The notes under the pieces were generated by a model. That model did no database searches. It saw nothing but the letters and a program-made list of their open reading frames with translations, and had not been told where the DNA came from. From contig CM062294.1 of assembly GCA_031216915.1 (NCBI GenBank), positions 388,669,217-388,733,216 of the forward strand: DNA of 64,000 bases. The letters run 5' to 3'. The translations under genes were made by a program, and so were the position numbers. The DNA is from Pictodentalium vernedei. Taxonomy: Eukaryota; Mollusca; Scaphopoda; Dentaliida; Dentaliidae. Every line of letters starts with the position of its first letter. Position 1 is the first letter of the stretch. Positions 1 to 10,675 of the stretch are shown piece by piece.

Positions 1-942
1 TTTATTGGGAGAAGTTTTTTGTTCTTTCATAAAACCACTTAAAATTCATCAAAACTCATTCTAAAGCAAAAAAAAAAAAAAAAAAAAATTCACCCTACAG
101 ACCTCAACCCACTCTTCCCACAGCCCCATTGCATGAGGTGAAATTTCTTTTCTTTTTTTTTTTTTTTTTTTTTGGGGGGGGGGGATTAAAATTTGCTTTG
201 GAGAATTTTGAGTGATTCCATGTATAAAACAAAATAAAAAATAAAAATTTCCTCCTATGGACCTCCTGGTCCTGTTAAACCCTCTGGGTTTAACTTAGTG
301 GGTTTTTTTTCATGAAATCACTCAAAATGCTCCAAAAATGCATAAAAAATTAAAGAAAATTAAAAAAATTCCCCCATGGGACCCTACCCACTCATTAATC
401 AAAATGAGTCAGATTTAACACCTGAAACATTTAATTAGGTCACTGACAGTCATGTTCATCATATTGCACTCAACACATAATAAATGAAGTAAACCTTTCC
501 AACACCAGCGAGTCTATCCCAAGTTATTCAATGTGACTGGTTCCATAAGGTGAATATTTTTTTACTTTAAAAAGCATTTTGGAGGATTTTGAGTAATTTA
601 AAAAACAATTCACGACTGCCTGCCCGGGGCATCTTATATGGTCAACTGGGTGAATTTGGGGGGGTTTTTGCATCAAATCACTTTCATCCACTGGGACCCC
701 CCCCCCCCCCCCCCCCCGCATGTGGTGAACTAGGTGAACAATTTTTTTCCTTGGCCTTAAAATGTGTTTTGGGGCATTTTTAGTGATTTCATGCAGAAAA
801 AAAAAAAATTGAATCGCTCCGTGGATGAAATTTGGGTTTGGGAAAGCCTAATGAAAAAAAAAAAAAAAAAGAGAAGAAAAATTTTTAAAAACAAGAATAA
901 CAAGAGTCTTTCCCAAACTGGGTTTGAGAAAGCCTAAAAAAA
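1..942. repeat. Degenerate AT-rich tandem repeat with poly-A/poly-T runs
   Basis: A motif resembling GCATTTTGGAGNATTTTGAG followed by TGATTTCATG recurs near 190-220, 565-600 and 760-795, and in inverted orientation near 311-341. Long A, T, G and C homopolymers separate the copies. From about 830 a second unit appears, built around the inverted repeat TTTCCCAAAC/GTTTGGGAAA. Open frames here are short and cross homopolymers, so I see no gene. Confidence 0.55.
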
Positions 943-2130
943 AACAAGAGGCCCCACGGGGCCTGAAGTGCTCATCTTGAACAGAACACAACAGAACACA
1001 ATATAAACAGAGTCCAAGAATGAGTCAACATTAAGCAATCCATCTTCAAAGGATACACTGTCAATCCTTGAGTCCTTCAGGAGTGACAAAAATAATCCGG
1101 GCATCATGCCTTTTCTTCAGTTGATCATAATGTAAAATGTAGAGCTCCCCTATGAAGCCCCTTGATACAACCTATGTGGATTAATCTCAGTTACACACCT
1201 CCAGAGGGAACTGAATACAAAATTTTTAATTCTTCAGCAACATGGCCAATTCTGGCTCCCATAGGGAGCCCAAATATTAACCCAGGTTCTCGATTTGAAG
1301 ACAGTTGAATCTGACTTCCCTAGAGATGTTGTGTGCCAAATATGAAAGCATCATTCTGACTGTTAGATCTGAAGAAGAGAAATTTTAAAGAAATTTCTTC
1401 ATATTGCACTAAGTTAAAATTTGGGCTACCATAGCAAGCCCAAATATTAACCTATGGATACAATTTGAACAAACTTGAATCTGACCCCCCTTGAGATGTT
1501 GTATATCAAATATGAAAGCATTCTGACTAGCGGATCTGAAGAAGAAGATTTTTGAAGAAATTCCCTCATATTGTATTAAGTTAAATTTCAGGTTCCCATA
1601 TGGAGCCCAAATATTAACCCAGCCACTCAAATTGAACAAAGTTGATTCTGACTCCCCTAGAGATGTTGTATACCAAATATGAAAGCATTCTGACTGGTGG
1701 ATCTGAAGAAGAAAAAAAAAGAAATTTCTTCATGTCGCATACCATACCATAGTGGGCACAAATATATACCTAGGGATCTCATTTGAACAAACTTGAATCT
1801 GACCCCCCCTAGAGATGTTGCATACCAAATATGATAGCATTCTGGCTGGTGGATCTAAGATTTTTAAAAATGATCCCCCATATTGAACTAAGTTAAAATT
1901 TGGGCTTCCGTAGGAAGCCTAAATATTAACCTAAGGACTTGGTTTGAACAATCTTGAATCTGACCCTCATAACAATGATGTATACCAAACATTAAAAGAT
2001 TCTGACTGGTGGTTCTGAAGAAGTAAATTTTTAAAGAATATTCCCCATATTACCCTATGTTAAAAATTTGGACTCCTGTATTGAGCCCAAATATAAACCA
2101 ATGGGCTTTATTTTAACAAACTTGTATCTG

Positions 2131-2165
<35 letters not shown>

Positions 2166-2933
2166 TATGAATGCTGTATACCGAATATCAAAAGATTTTG
2201 ATGATTGGTTTTGGAGAAAAAGATTTTTTAAAAGTTTTTGCAAATATTCTGACTCAGCATTTTTTCGATGCCAATTACAGAACACCCTAACATAACCGAT
2301 GGCAACTTTTTTTTACCATTCAATTCTACTGGTCCTAAGGATACTTCATACCTAATAACAGCTCTCTGTTCCGTGGTGTTTGGGAAATATGGTGTTTGAA
2401 AATATTTCTATTTTTAGCTCCCAGGGTTCCTATGGGGATGCAGGAATTTTTTTTGCACGAGTCAAGTACTTATAACCCAATAATACCACATACCAAATTT
2501 GGTTCAAATCGGACCATCAGTTCAGAAAATAGAAATTTTGGGTGGGGCCAAAAATCTTACCTCTCCCATTACAAAGCCAAATATGCTTCACGAACTTCGA
2601 TTGAACAAACTTGATTCTACACCTCAAAAGGAAGCTACATAGCAAATATCAAGTCATTGTACACACTGGTTGATGAGAAGAAGATTTAAAAAACATCTTG
2701 GAGCATTTTTCCCCACGCCCTCCCTATGGGGCTGGGCATGATGAGTTGAAGAAAAATGCAATGCCCCTTCGGGACCATCACACACACAAACTTTCACTTG
2801 AATTGGCCCAGTGGCTTTGGAGGAAAAGACCAAAGCATCATGCTGACGGATGCCAGATGATGGATCGACGACGGATAGACGACGGACGGAGAGCGATGAG
2901 ATTAGCTCAGCTTGACTTTGTCAAGATGAGCTA
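943..2933. mobile_element. Tandem-core element, 'GAGGCCCC hairpin' family, copy 1
   Basis: The left end is AACAAGAGGCCCCACGGGGC, a 7-bp hairpin, followed by GCTCATCTTGA. The right end is TCAAGATGAGCTAAA, so the ends form short subterminal inverted repeats. The core holds about six degenerate units of 150-170 bp containing GAGATGTTGTATACCAAATA and TCTGAAGAAGAAGATTTTTA. It is followed by a non-tandem right arm with GGACGGACGACGG-like minisatellite. A 34-C run occupies one monomer (2132-2165). No transposase is encoded. The architecture resembles mollusc pearl elements or Helentron-associated elements; the class is inference. Confidence 0.75.
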
Positions 2934-3060
2934 AAAAGAGTTTTTCCCAAACTGGGTTTGGGAAAGCCTAATAAAAAAAAAAAAAATAGAGAAGAAAAAT
3001 TTTGAAAAAGAAGAATAAGAGTCTTTCCCAAACTGGGTTTGGGAAAGTCTAATTAAATGC
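2934..3060. repeat. Tandem TTTCCCAAACTGGGTTTGGGAAA repeats flanking copy 1
   Basis: Two units of about 95 bp carry a 10-bp inverted repeat (TTTCCCAAAC and GTTTGGGAAA) and a poly-A stretch. The same unit lies at about 820-940 on the other side of the 943-2933 element. That element therefore appears to have inserted inside a small pre-existing tandem array. Confidence 0.6.
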
Positions 3061-3470
3061 CTGTATTGGATGTAATGAGGCAGAATAGAGCTAAAATCAA
3101 AGGAAAACTGGGGAGAGTCAGGGTAATTTCTTGACAGGTTACAAAATATTTTATTCAATTAACAGGAGTTTATTCTATAACCTATATTCAATTAACAGGT
3201 CAAATTTGTACTGGAGGTATGGTAAATAGTTTGTGTTGGGAAATTATATTCAGTTAACAAAGTTATTCAGTTAAGAGATATCCAATTAAGTGGGCTCCAC
3301 TGTATTGGATGTTCTGAAGTCAAACAGACCTACAAATGTAGGCACTTCATTGGTTGGCAGTATAATTCTTCAGCAGATCACAAGATTTTTTACTTGATTA
3401 ACAGGAGTTTATTCTACAGTCTGGATGCATTTAACAGGTCAAATTTGTATTGAAGGTATATAAAGTTTGG
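3046..3470. mobile_element. Fragments of a pogo-like MITE, two partial copies
   Basis: The 3' part, ending GGGCTCCACTG at 3302, matches the complete elements at 30555-30951 and 33581-33983. Shared phrases include TTAACAGGAGTTTA and TTCAGTTAAGAGATATCC. A second partial copy follows at about 3305-3470, so the locus looks duplicated. Both lack the left end. Confidence 0.5.
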
Positions 3471-3517
3471 AACAATCATCAAAAAATTAAATCAAAACAA
3501 CAACACATTACACTCAC

Positions 3518-3649
3518 CTCCACATTCACTCTCTGTGGTGGAGTTATTTTTAAATTTGGGAATGTATCCATCCTTACAATAACATCTTGGCCCAATATGA
3601 GTATTAACACACTTGTATTCACAACTCAAAGTATCACAGGCTCGGCTTC
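3518..3649 (-). CDS. EGF-like domain exon of an LRP1-like receptor (internal exon)
   Basis: This 132-nt internal exon has acceptor TTTTACAG at 3650 and donor GTGAGT from 3517 downward. Both junctions are phase 1, the usual arrangement for shuffled extracellular modules. It encodes 43 complete codons with six cysteines at exon residues 4, 9, 13, 22, 24 and 42, the EGF-like pattern. Two overlapping N-glycosylation sequons (NNST, residues 34-37) sit in the last loop. The stretch CDTLSCEYKC...GPRCYC closely parallels the first EGF-like repeat of LRP1, which directly follows LDLa2. With the LDLa exon at 9255-9398, the spliced order LDLa then EGF matches the LRP1 N-terminus, the extracellular part of an endocytic receptor. 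LRP1B or another LDLR-family member cannot be excluded. The lack of a D/N-x-D/N-E start argues against a calcium-binding EGF. The next exon (EGF2) should lie below coordinate 1. Confidence 0.88.
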
Positions 3650-3739
3650 CTGTAAAACAGTAAAAAAGAAAAAAAATAATAAATTTCTCAATATACAAAC
3701 GCACAAAAACAACAACAAATGAAAGTGTCAATGACACTG

Positions 3740-4850
3740 TAGCTTAACTTGACTGTGTGTAGTGCTTGATGAAAAAGGATAATGTTCAATGTTTATGAAA
3801 GGAATATGAAATAAGACAAAGAATTGTGATAATTGAGAATATGTTCATTTCTGTTCCCTACATGTTATGTTTTCAATAAGAATAATTTGAGGCACAGACT
3901 GTACTAAAGAATTGAGGCCTGGGTTAATGTGGCCCTCACAGTTAATGTCTGTCAGCCAAAGTTACCAAGTTACAGTAAAATCATTCCAAAACAAGTCATC
4001 CTACCAAGTTACAATGAAATCCTTTCATAAATATGACTCGTTGACTTTGCTACAGGAATCTAGATTACGTATTGGTCTGGCAGTCACAGTTGACCGATCG
4101 TGACCAAAATAGGACAGTCTCATCTAGATATCATACCAAGTTATCATACCAAGTTACAATGAAATCCCTTCATAAAAACGACCTGTAGAGAGTGCAAAGG
4201 GAATCTAGGTCACTTGACCAGGCAGCAGTAATGGCTGATCGATCCTGACCAAAATAGAATAGTCTCATCTAGACATCATACCGAGTTATCCTTCAAAGTT
4301 ACAATGAAATTGCTTCATAAATATGAACTGTACACTGTGCAAAACAAATCTAGGTCACGTGCCAGTGCGACCGTTAAGGTTTACCAATCATAGCCAAAAT
4401 AGGACGTTCTCATCTAGACATTACACCGAGTCATCCTACCTATTTACAATAAAATCCCATCATAAATGTAACCTGTAGACTGTGCTAAAGGAAACTAGGT
4501 AACATGCTCCTTTGGCCATCACGGTTGATTGAACCTGACCAAAATACGACGTTCTCATCTAGGCATTAAGACGGGTCATCCTACCAAGTTACAATGAAAT
4601 CCCTCCATAACTACGACCTGTAGACTGTGCTAAAGGTTTTCAGTTTTCAGCCATCATGGTTGACCGATTGTAATCCAAATGAGATGTTCACATATAGACA
4701 TGACCTCGAACCTGCATGTGAATTTTCGTGATGATCGGACAAGAACTAGAGTGTAGTCTGTGATAAAGAAAATGTGAACAGACTAACAGACTCGCAGACT
4801 TCCGCATGCATGATGGCAATAGCTTATCTTAGCTTTGTCAAGTTAAGCTA
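3740..4850. mobile_element. Tandem-core element with TAGCTTAACTTGAC ends, short copy
   Basis: The left end TAGCTTAACTTGAC is matched by its inverted copy GTCAAGTTAAGCTA at the right end. The core holds about five degenerate units of ~145 bp with AAGTTACAATGAAATCCCTTC and TCTCATCTAGACAT. The 3.3-kb element at 34776-38040 has the same ends and left arm but about 20 units, so core copy number varies between insertions. No coding capacity. Confidence 0.8.
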
Positions 4851-5019
4851 AAAATCAGAAAAAATTACTGAAGAGAAAATGTTGCGATGCAGTTCAAGTG
4901 CTAGTCAAGAAAATTAAGAAATTGGCTTAAGGGCTCTCAGCTCATATTTTAGCTCTTTTCTGAAAATGCAGGTACTGCAACTTAATTGTTTCATATTCTG
5001 CTGGTTCCCGCGCAGTTTG

Positions 5020-6575
5020 GGCCTTCATTTACACTACCGGTTCCAATTAGGCCCCCATTTCGGTCAAACACTTGGGAAAAGGAAAAACTTTAAGAGGACA
5101 GAGGCAGCTCATGGAAGCGACCTTTTCGAACTCGGCATTGGAGCTTTGCGGTGTTGACCCCCACACTCTAAACCCAATGGTAACAAATATATGTAGAATT
5201 TGGTTCGGGTGCCAGTATGTGTGCTCTATTCTATATCCACACGTTCTCTGCCCTCTCCCATCCAAAAAATCATTTGTAGATATGTAAATATTTGTTTATT
5301 TATTTATTTATTGGTGTTTAAGGTCACATACTTATGCACAATGGCTAATCATGACTGTGACAGTTTTACGGGTGCACAATGGCTAATCATGACTGTGACA
5401 GTTTTACGGGTGGAGGAAATCGGAGTACCCGGAGAGACCCACCAAGCAACGACAAGCAGCTGCCAGCTCCCCAACATCGTAACTCTGCACTGCAGCACAG
5501 GAAGTGTTAGATTGGTTGAAGACATGCGCATCATCGTGCAGTACGCCTCAGTACACGGCGTCATCGTGCACCCATGTGAACAGTTGGGTTTAAGTGCCTT
5601 GCGCAAGGACACAACACTGGAGTCCCAGATGGTCAACCATCCAAGGACTAACCAGGCTCGACGTTGCTTAACTTCGGTGATCTGACGAGAACTAGTTACC
5701 ACAATGCCACCGCACCCCCAGATATGTAAATAACCTGAATGAAGATTGTCTGCCTCAAAAAAAAAACAAACTTATAAATGTATATGTTGAGTTCTCTTGG
5801 CTGATAAATGCTGAGGAAATGGTTAATCATTTCCAGGGATTTATCAACCAGAGAACCCGCTTGGAGCCCCCTTCCTCCCAAAGTCCTTCAACTTTCATAC
5901 ATGTACATCTTTTCTAGGAGGTCAAATCCAGGTTACCATGGAGATACAATTTTATAATTACCCAACCAATGTATGGGACAGTTCTCTATCATGTAAATCT
6001 ATGTACATATTTCGAGGTTACGACCTGCGCAGTGACCACTTTCTCCAGTTAACCATCTCGATTCAACCAATCTAATTCGAGGATGACCCATCATACCAAT
6101 CCTGGCCCTCATTTGCAAAAAGTTTCCTGCAGTATCAAGATGCAGAATTTATTTACCCTTCACCACCCTATCGGACGTCACCTTGATTGGGGCTTGGATA
6201 CTCCTAGGAATCTGGGAACCTTCATTTACACTACCCGTTCCACTTAGGCCCCAATTTTGGTCAATCATTTGGGAAAAGGAAAAGCTTTAAAACGTGAGAG
6301 GCAGTTCATGGTGGCGACAATGGCAAGTCCTTTTAGGACTCGGCATTGGAGTCTCCCAGTGCTGACTCTCACACTCTAAACTTAACGGTAACAAATATAT
6401 GTAGAGTTTAGTTTGGGTGCCAGTATGCGAGCCCCATTCTATGTTCACATGTTCTCTGCCCTCTCCCACCCAAACAATCATTTGTAGATATGTAAATAAC
6501 CTGAATGAAGATTGTATGCTCCTAATAAAATAAAGCTTATAAATGTGTATGCTGAGTTCTCTTGGTTGATAAATT
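5020..6575. repeat. Local duplication, copies at about 5020-5806 and 6217-6575
   Basis: Both copies begin with CCTTCATTTACACTACC and share GGGAAAAGGAAAA, the ATATGTAGA...TTGGGTGCCAGTATG stretch, TTCTCTGCCCTCTCCCA and the end GAGTTCTCTTGG. Copy 1 is split by the SINE at 5291-5719, whereas copy 2 is uninterrupted. The sequence between the copies (about 5830-6216) is unremarkable and shows no gene. Confidence 0.85.
5291..5719 (-). mobile_element. 5S rRNA-derived SINE (SINE3-like), copy 1
   Basis: Read on the minus strand, the head contains GTTAAGCAACGTCGAGCCTG and GTTAGTCCTTGGATGGGTGA. These match the internal-promoter region of 5S rRNA, which carries the A box, intermediate element and C box for RNA polymerase III. 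The middle contains a TGTGTCCTTG...AAGGCACTT segment also found in the tRNA-headed SINEs here. The tail ends TTAAACACCAATAAATAAA. It is flanked by a perfect 13-bp duplication AGATATGTAAATA (5278-5290 and 5720-5732), as expected for LINE-driven retroposition. It encodes no protein. Confidence 0.9.
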
Positions 6576-6705
6576 ATATTTTAAGTGAAATTTAATTATC
6601 AATTTAGACTTTCATTGCTACAATTTAGGGGAGAGTGCCTGTAGGCACTCTTCTATAAATTGTAGCAAGGCAAAGACATGTGAATACATTTTTAACGATC
6701 AAATT
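6575..6705. repeat. Hairpin MITE fragment with GAGAGTGCC core
   Basis: An imperfect inverted repeat centres on GAGAGTGCCTGTAGGCACTC, with arms containing GCTACAATTTA and TAAATTGTAGC. The same core appears at 48950-49010 and, diverged, inside the 0.6-kb MITEs near 19660 and 46050. No gene is present. Confidence 0.5.
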
Positions 6706-6733
6706 AGCATCCCATCCTCATTCATAAAGGTTA

Positions 6734-6877
6734 GTTATTTATTTATTGGTGTTTAAGGTCACATATTTCAGCAAAATGGCTAATTGTGACTGCAACATGG
6801 ATATAAAGTCGGGTCCAGCCAATCATTTATACCCATGTTACCACAGTAAACAAGCACCGTTTCACTTTCCATGGGGA
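6734..6877 (-). mobile_element. SINE2 copy with internal deletion
   Basis: The tail AATAAATAA and TGTGACCTTAAACACC match the other SINE2 copies, but most of the middle is deleted. Direct repeats ATAAAGGTTA flank it at 6724-6733 and 6878-6887, showing a genuine insertion. Confidence 0.75.
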
Positions 6878-7070
6878 ATAAAGGTTATTAACCCTCATCT
6901 AACGAACTGACTGAATTTACTTGACATTATTGTATTGATATTTAAAAACTTTTCATTTTAATCAATTTTTTTTTTAAAAATACTAATTGAACTGAGCTCA
7001 TCACTTTGAATCAAATGTGACATATGCTATCCTTTTGAGGAAAAAAAATTGAAAATTGATTATTTGGAGA

Positions 7071-9184
7071 AACAAGAGGCCCCAAGGGGCCTTAAGCGCT
7101 CACCTGACAAAATGGTTTAAAAAAGTATTTTGGGTCACATTCAGTTCATGGTTCATCAACACTACAGAGGAATGAAGTCATGAATTTATTCATAACACTA
7201 GTGTCCATGTCAGATGATTATTATTATAGGTCTTCTTGACGGCTTCCAATTCTATCAGCTGTCGACAAGCACTGCCAAACCTCCAATGGCCGTTTTGTCA
7301 CTGCAGTTTGAAAGGCAAATTTTATGATAAAACACTAAGGAATGGATTTGAACAAACCTGAACCGAAACCAAAATATTAAGCCAAAATATTAACCCATGG
7401 ACTCGATTTGAACAAAATTGAATCTGACCCTCCCCCCCCCCCCCCCCCCCAACCCCCAGGAGATGTTGTATACCAAATATCAAAAGATTCTAATTGATGG
7501 TTCTGGAGAAGACATTTTTTAAGGAAGTTTCCTCATATTGCACTAGGTTAAAATTTGAACCTAGGGACTCGATTTGAACAAACATGAGTCTGACTCCCCG
7601 AGAGATGTTGTATACCAAATATCAAAAGATTCTAATTGATGGTTCTGAAAAAGAAGATTTTGAAAGAAATTCCCTCATATTGTACGAAGTTAAAATTATG
7701 GCTCCCATAGGAAGCTAAAATATTAACCCAGGGACTCGATTTGAACAAACTTGAATCTGACCCCACCACCCCCATCCCCAGACCCTCTACCCCTAGAGAT
7801 GCTGTATACCAAATATCAAAGGATTCTAACTGATGGTTCTGGAGAAGAAGATTTTTAAAGAAATTCCCTCATATTGCATGAAGTTAAAATTAAGGCTCCC
7901 ATAAGAAGCCCAACTGTTAACCCAAGGATTCAGTTTGTACATATTTAAATCTGCCACCACTCCCCCCCCCCCCCCCCCCACCCTGCCCCAAGAGATGCTG
8001 TATACAAAATATGAAAGGATTCTGACTGGTGGATCTGAAGAAGATTTTTAAAGAAATATCCTCGTATTGCACTAAGTTAAACTTTGGGCTCCAACAGAGA
8101 GCCCAAATATGAACCCACTGACCTGATTTGTACAAATGTGTATCTGACCTCCCTAGAGATGTTGTATACCAAATATGAAAGCATTCTGACTGGCAGATCT
8201 GAAGAAGAGGTTTTTAAAGGTTATCCCCCATATTGCACTAAGTTAAAATTCGGTCGGGACTTGATTTGAACAATCTTGAATTTGACCCGCCTAGAGATGT
8301 TGTATACCAAATATGAAACGATGCTGACTGGTGGTTCTGAAGAAGAAGATTTTTAAAGGTTATTCCTCATATTGCCCCAAGTTAAAAATTTGGGCTTTGG
8401 AACTGAGCCCAAATATGAACCAATGGGCTTCATTTTAACAAACTTGTAACTGATGACCCCCCTATGGATGCTGTATACCAAATATCAAAAGATTCTGATC
8501 AGTGATTCTGGAGAACATTGTTTTTGAATATTTGCAAATATGCAGACAAAGCATTTTCCGATGCCCCCTACAGAACACCCTGACACAGCCGATGGCAATT
8601 TTATTTTATCATTCAATTCTACTTGTCCTAATGATGCTTCATGCCAAATAACAGGTTCTGTGTGGTTTGGGAAATATGGGTGTTCAAAAATATTTGTATT
8701 CTTAGCTCCTGGGGTTCACCGCCTGGACTCAGGAAAATATTCTTTTGCATGAGTCAAGTACTTATGACTCAATAATACCACATACCAACTTTGGTTGAAA
8801 TTGGACCATCAGTTCGGGAAATAGAAATTTTGGGTGGGGTCAAAGATCTTGCCCCTCCCATTACCAAGGCAAATATTGCTCCACAAACTTCATTTGAACA
8901 ACTTGATTCTACACCTCAAAAGGAAGCTGCATACCAAATATCAAGTCATTGTACCCACTGGTTCATGAGAAGAAGATTTTGGAGGATTTTCCCCCATCAC
9001 TCCCCTATGGGGTTGGGCAAGTTGATCTGAAAAAACAAAATGCGATGTCAGATCAAGTAATCACCTGAAGTTTAACTAAAATTGGTTCAGCGGTTTAGGA
9101 GGGGAAGGTGCAAATACCATGTTTACAGATGACGGACAGTGAGTGATCACTATAGCTCATCCTGACTATCAGTCAGGTGAGCTA
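7071..9184. mobile_element. Tandem-core element, 'CACCTGAC' subfamily, copy 1
   Basis: It starts AACAAGAGGCCCCAAGGGGC then GCTCACCTGAC, and ends GTCAGGTGAGCTAAA. The core has about seven degenerate ~165-bp units (GATGCTGTATACCAAATATC, GAAGAAGATTTTTAAAG), some with poly-C runs (7432-7450, 7962-7979). The right arm has CTTATGACTCAATAATACCA and ends just before the LDLa exon donor, about 70 bp away. About 130 bp near 7175-7310 has no counterpart in the related copy at 55,020 and may be a small insertion. Confidence 0.75.
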
Positions 9185-9254
9185 AACAAAACTGATGATG
9201 TTAATAAATATGTTAAATCTAAAAATATCTGAAGCATTATGTTGTTCATACTAC

Positions 9255-9398
9255 CTGGGTGACAGTGACTTCCTTCATCAGAATAGTCATCATGACAATC
9301 AGTTTTGTAATCACAGACTGCTTTTAGAGGTATACAAATTCTCGTTCCAGGGCAAAGGAATTCATTGGCTGAACACTGGAAATTGTCAATTCTATCAC
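9255..9398 (-). CDS. LDL-receptor class A domain exon of an LRP1-like receptor (internal exon)
   Basis: This 144-nt exon lies between the acceptor TTAATTACAG and the donor CAG|GTAGTA, phase 1 at both ends. It encodes 47 complete codons with six cysteines at exon residues 8, 15, 21, 28, 34 and 45 and the acidic calcium site CDYKTDCHDDYSDE. That is a complete LDLa ligand-binding module. In LDLa modules the residues of this cluster coordinate one calcium ion and present acidic groups to lysines of ligands. One residue is extra relative to the usual DC-x-D-x-SDE spacing, which may affect calcium geometry. The flanking pattern CPGTRICIP...SDEGSHC matches LDLa2 of LRP1 better than a generic repeat. 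The codon completed across the intron (G plus GA) is glycine and joins in frame to the EGF exon at 3518-3649. No LDLa1 exon was recognised upstream. Confidence 0.92.
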
Positions 9399-9486
9399 CT
9401 GTAATTAAGCATAAAATGTATTAGGAACAATGACAAGACAGTCAACACAAATCAATAGACTCTGATTTCCATTTAAACCTTTACCT

Positions 9487-10165
9487 AAAATTATCTATTT
9501 ATTTATTGGTATTTAAGTTCACATATTTCTACACAATGGCCGTGCTGCCCATTTTTGAGAACTTCAGCCTAAGCATTCACTTCCCGGATATCCCACATTA
9601 CCTAATAATATAACAGCCCTAACTAGCACTCATTATTCACAAAAAAATGTCATGCAAATTTTATTATTTTTCCTCAATTTCGGCAACAAAAACATACTTA
9701 TGACCATTGAACTCATTCCAATGAATGGTCATAAACAATGATTTTGCAACTAACAATACATTTTTTTCAGTAATTCCTTGTAATTCGAAAATTGTTTGAA
9801 AGTGTTGTCTGCTATTTGTTAGGCGACGTTTAAAATAGAAAGTAAATTATCATTTTTATTAGTTTTTAGAATGTGTACTTTCTTCCTCCTGTTTATCTAT
9901 TTATTTATTGGGGTTTAATGACACTTTCAACAGCCAGGAGCTTATTGTGGCAGACTGTTTTATGGAAGAAGCTTGAGTATCTGGAAACAAGCAGCAAGCA
10001 AAATTTGACAAAACCATATCATGTGATGTCTCATCAGCATGAACTCAATGTGCTCATTCCAATGATTGGCAACATCATATGGTTTTGCCGAAACTTTCTG
10101 AAAAATAATTCGTTTACAACTAATTACGTGGGCAGATACAGTCAAATCGGTAGGTAAAGAGTTAA
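9487..10165. repeat. SINE and MITE fragments
   Basis: 9487-9545 is the tail end of a SINE2 (TTTATTTATTGGTATTTAAG). 9893-9950 is the 3' end of a tRNA-headed SINE on the minus strand (TTTATTGGGGTTTAATGACA). 9990-10165 is the right part of a TTAA MITE (ACCATATCATGTGA, ending GGTAAAGAGTTAA). The stretch 9545-9890 shows nothing recognisable. Confidence 0.55.
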
Positions 10166-10675
10166 CACCTAAAATCCTAAACTTGAGTCTCTTCGCCTTT
10201 GGTGTTATACAGCAGGGACTCATTTGACTCATCATGAAAAAGAAAAGTCTGTAACCTGAACAGTTGTGAGTCAAATACAGTCTGCTGTAGACAACACAGC
10301 ATTAATAATTCACCCAACCTTTTTTGGTAAATTAGATTGAAGTAAAAAAGAACTATTTTTGTTTACACTAAGTTTTGTAACAGGTGCACACCTCTAGGAA
10401 ATACGATCAAAAAAATATCATGAATATGATCAAAAACCCAGACTGTCATTTGAGCACCCCCATTCCATCGCAGAGTAAAGTACTCTCTGCAACCGGAACA
10501 GCTAATTATGCGAATTCCAACACATCTGTAAATAGTCTGTCATACTATAATGATACAGAAGCGGATTCCACCCTGTGGATTTTTCGGAGACCAGGAAAAT
10601 ATTGTCAAACAGTACTGATATTTAGTGGTTAAATTATGTAGTCATTTAATAAAAATAGACCAATGAAATCGTCAG
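10166..10675. other. No supported gene; one open frame
   Basis: A plus-strand frame is open from 10384 to a stop at 10632. It is preceded by an acceptor-like TTTTGTAACAG and followed about 15 bp later by AATAAA. The first codon is GTG, no family is recognisable and no matching upstream exon was found. I treat it as unproven. Confidence 0.3.

Noticed and set aside
5200-5702. Long frames on both strands at 5.2-5.7 kb
   Set aside because: They lie within the 5S-derived SINE, which is transcribed from an RNA polymerase III-type head and is non-coding.
5600-5719. 5S rRNA gene on the minus strand
   Set aside because: The sequence is diverged, lacks a complete 5S fold and is joined to a SINE body and tail with a target duplication.
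10384-10632. Plus-strand frame with acceptor-like start and AATAAA after the stop
   Set aside because: It starts with GTG, matches no known family and has no partner exon. The acceptor and AATAAA are common by chance in AT-rich DNA.
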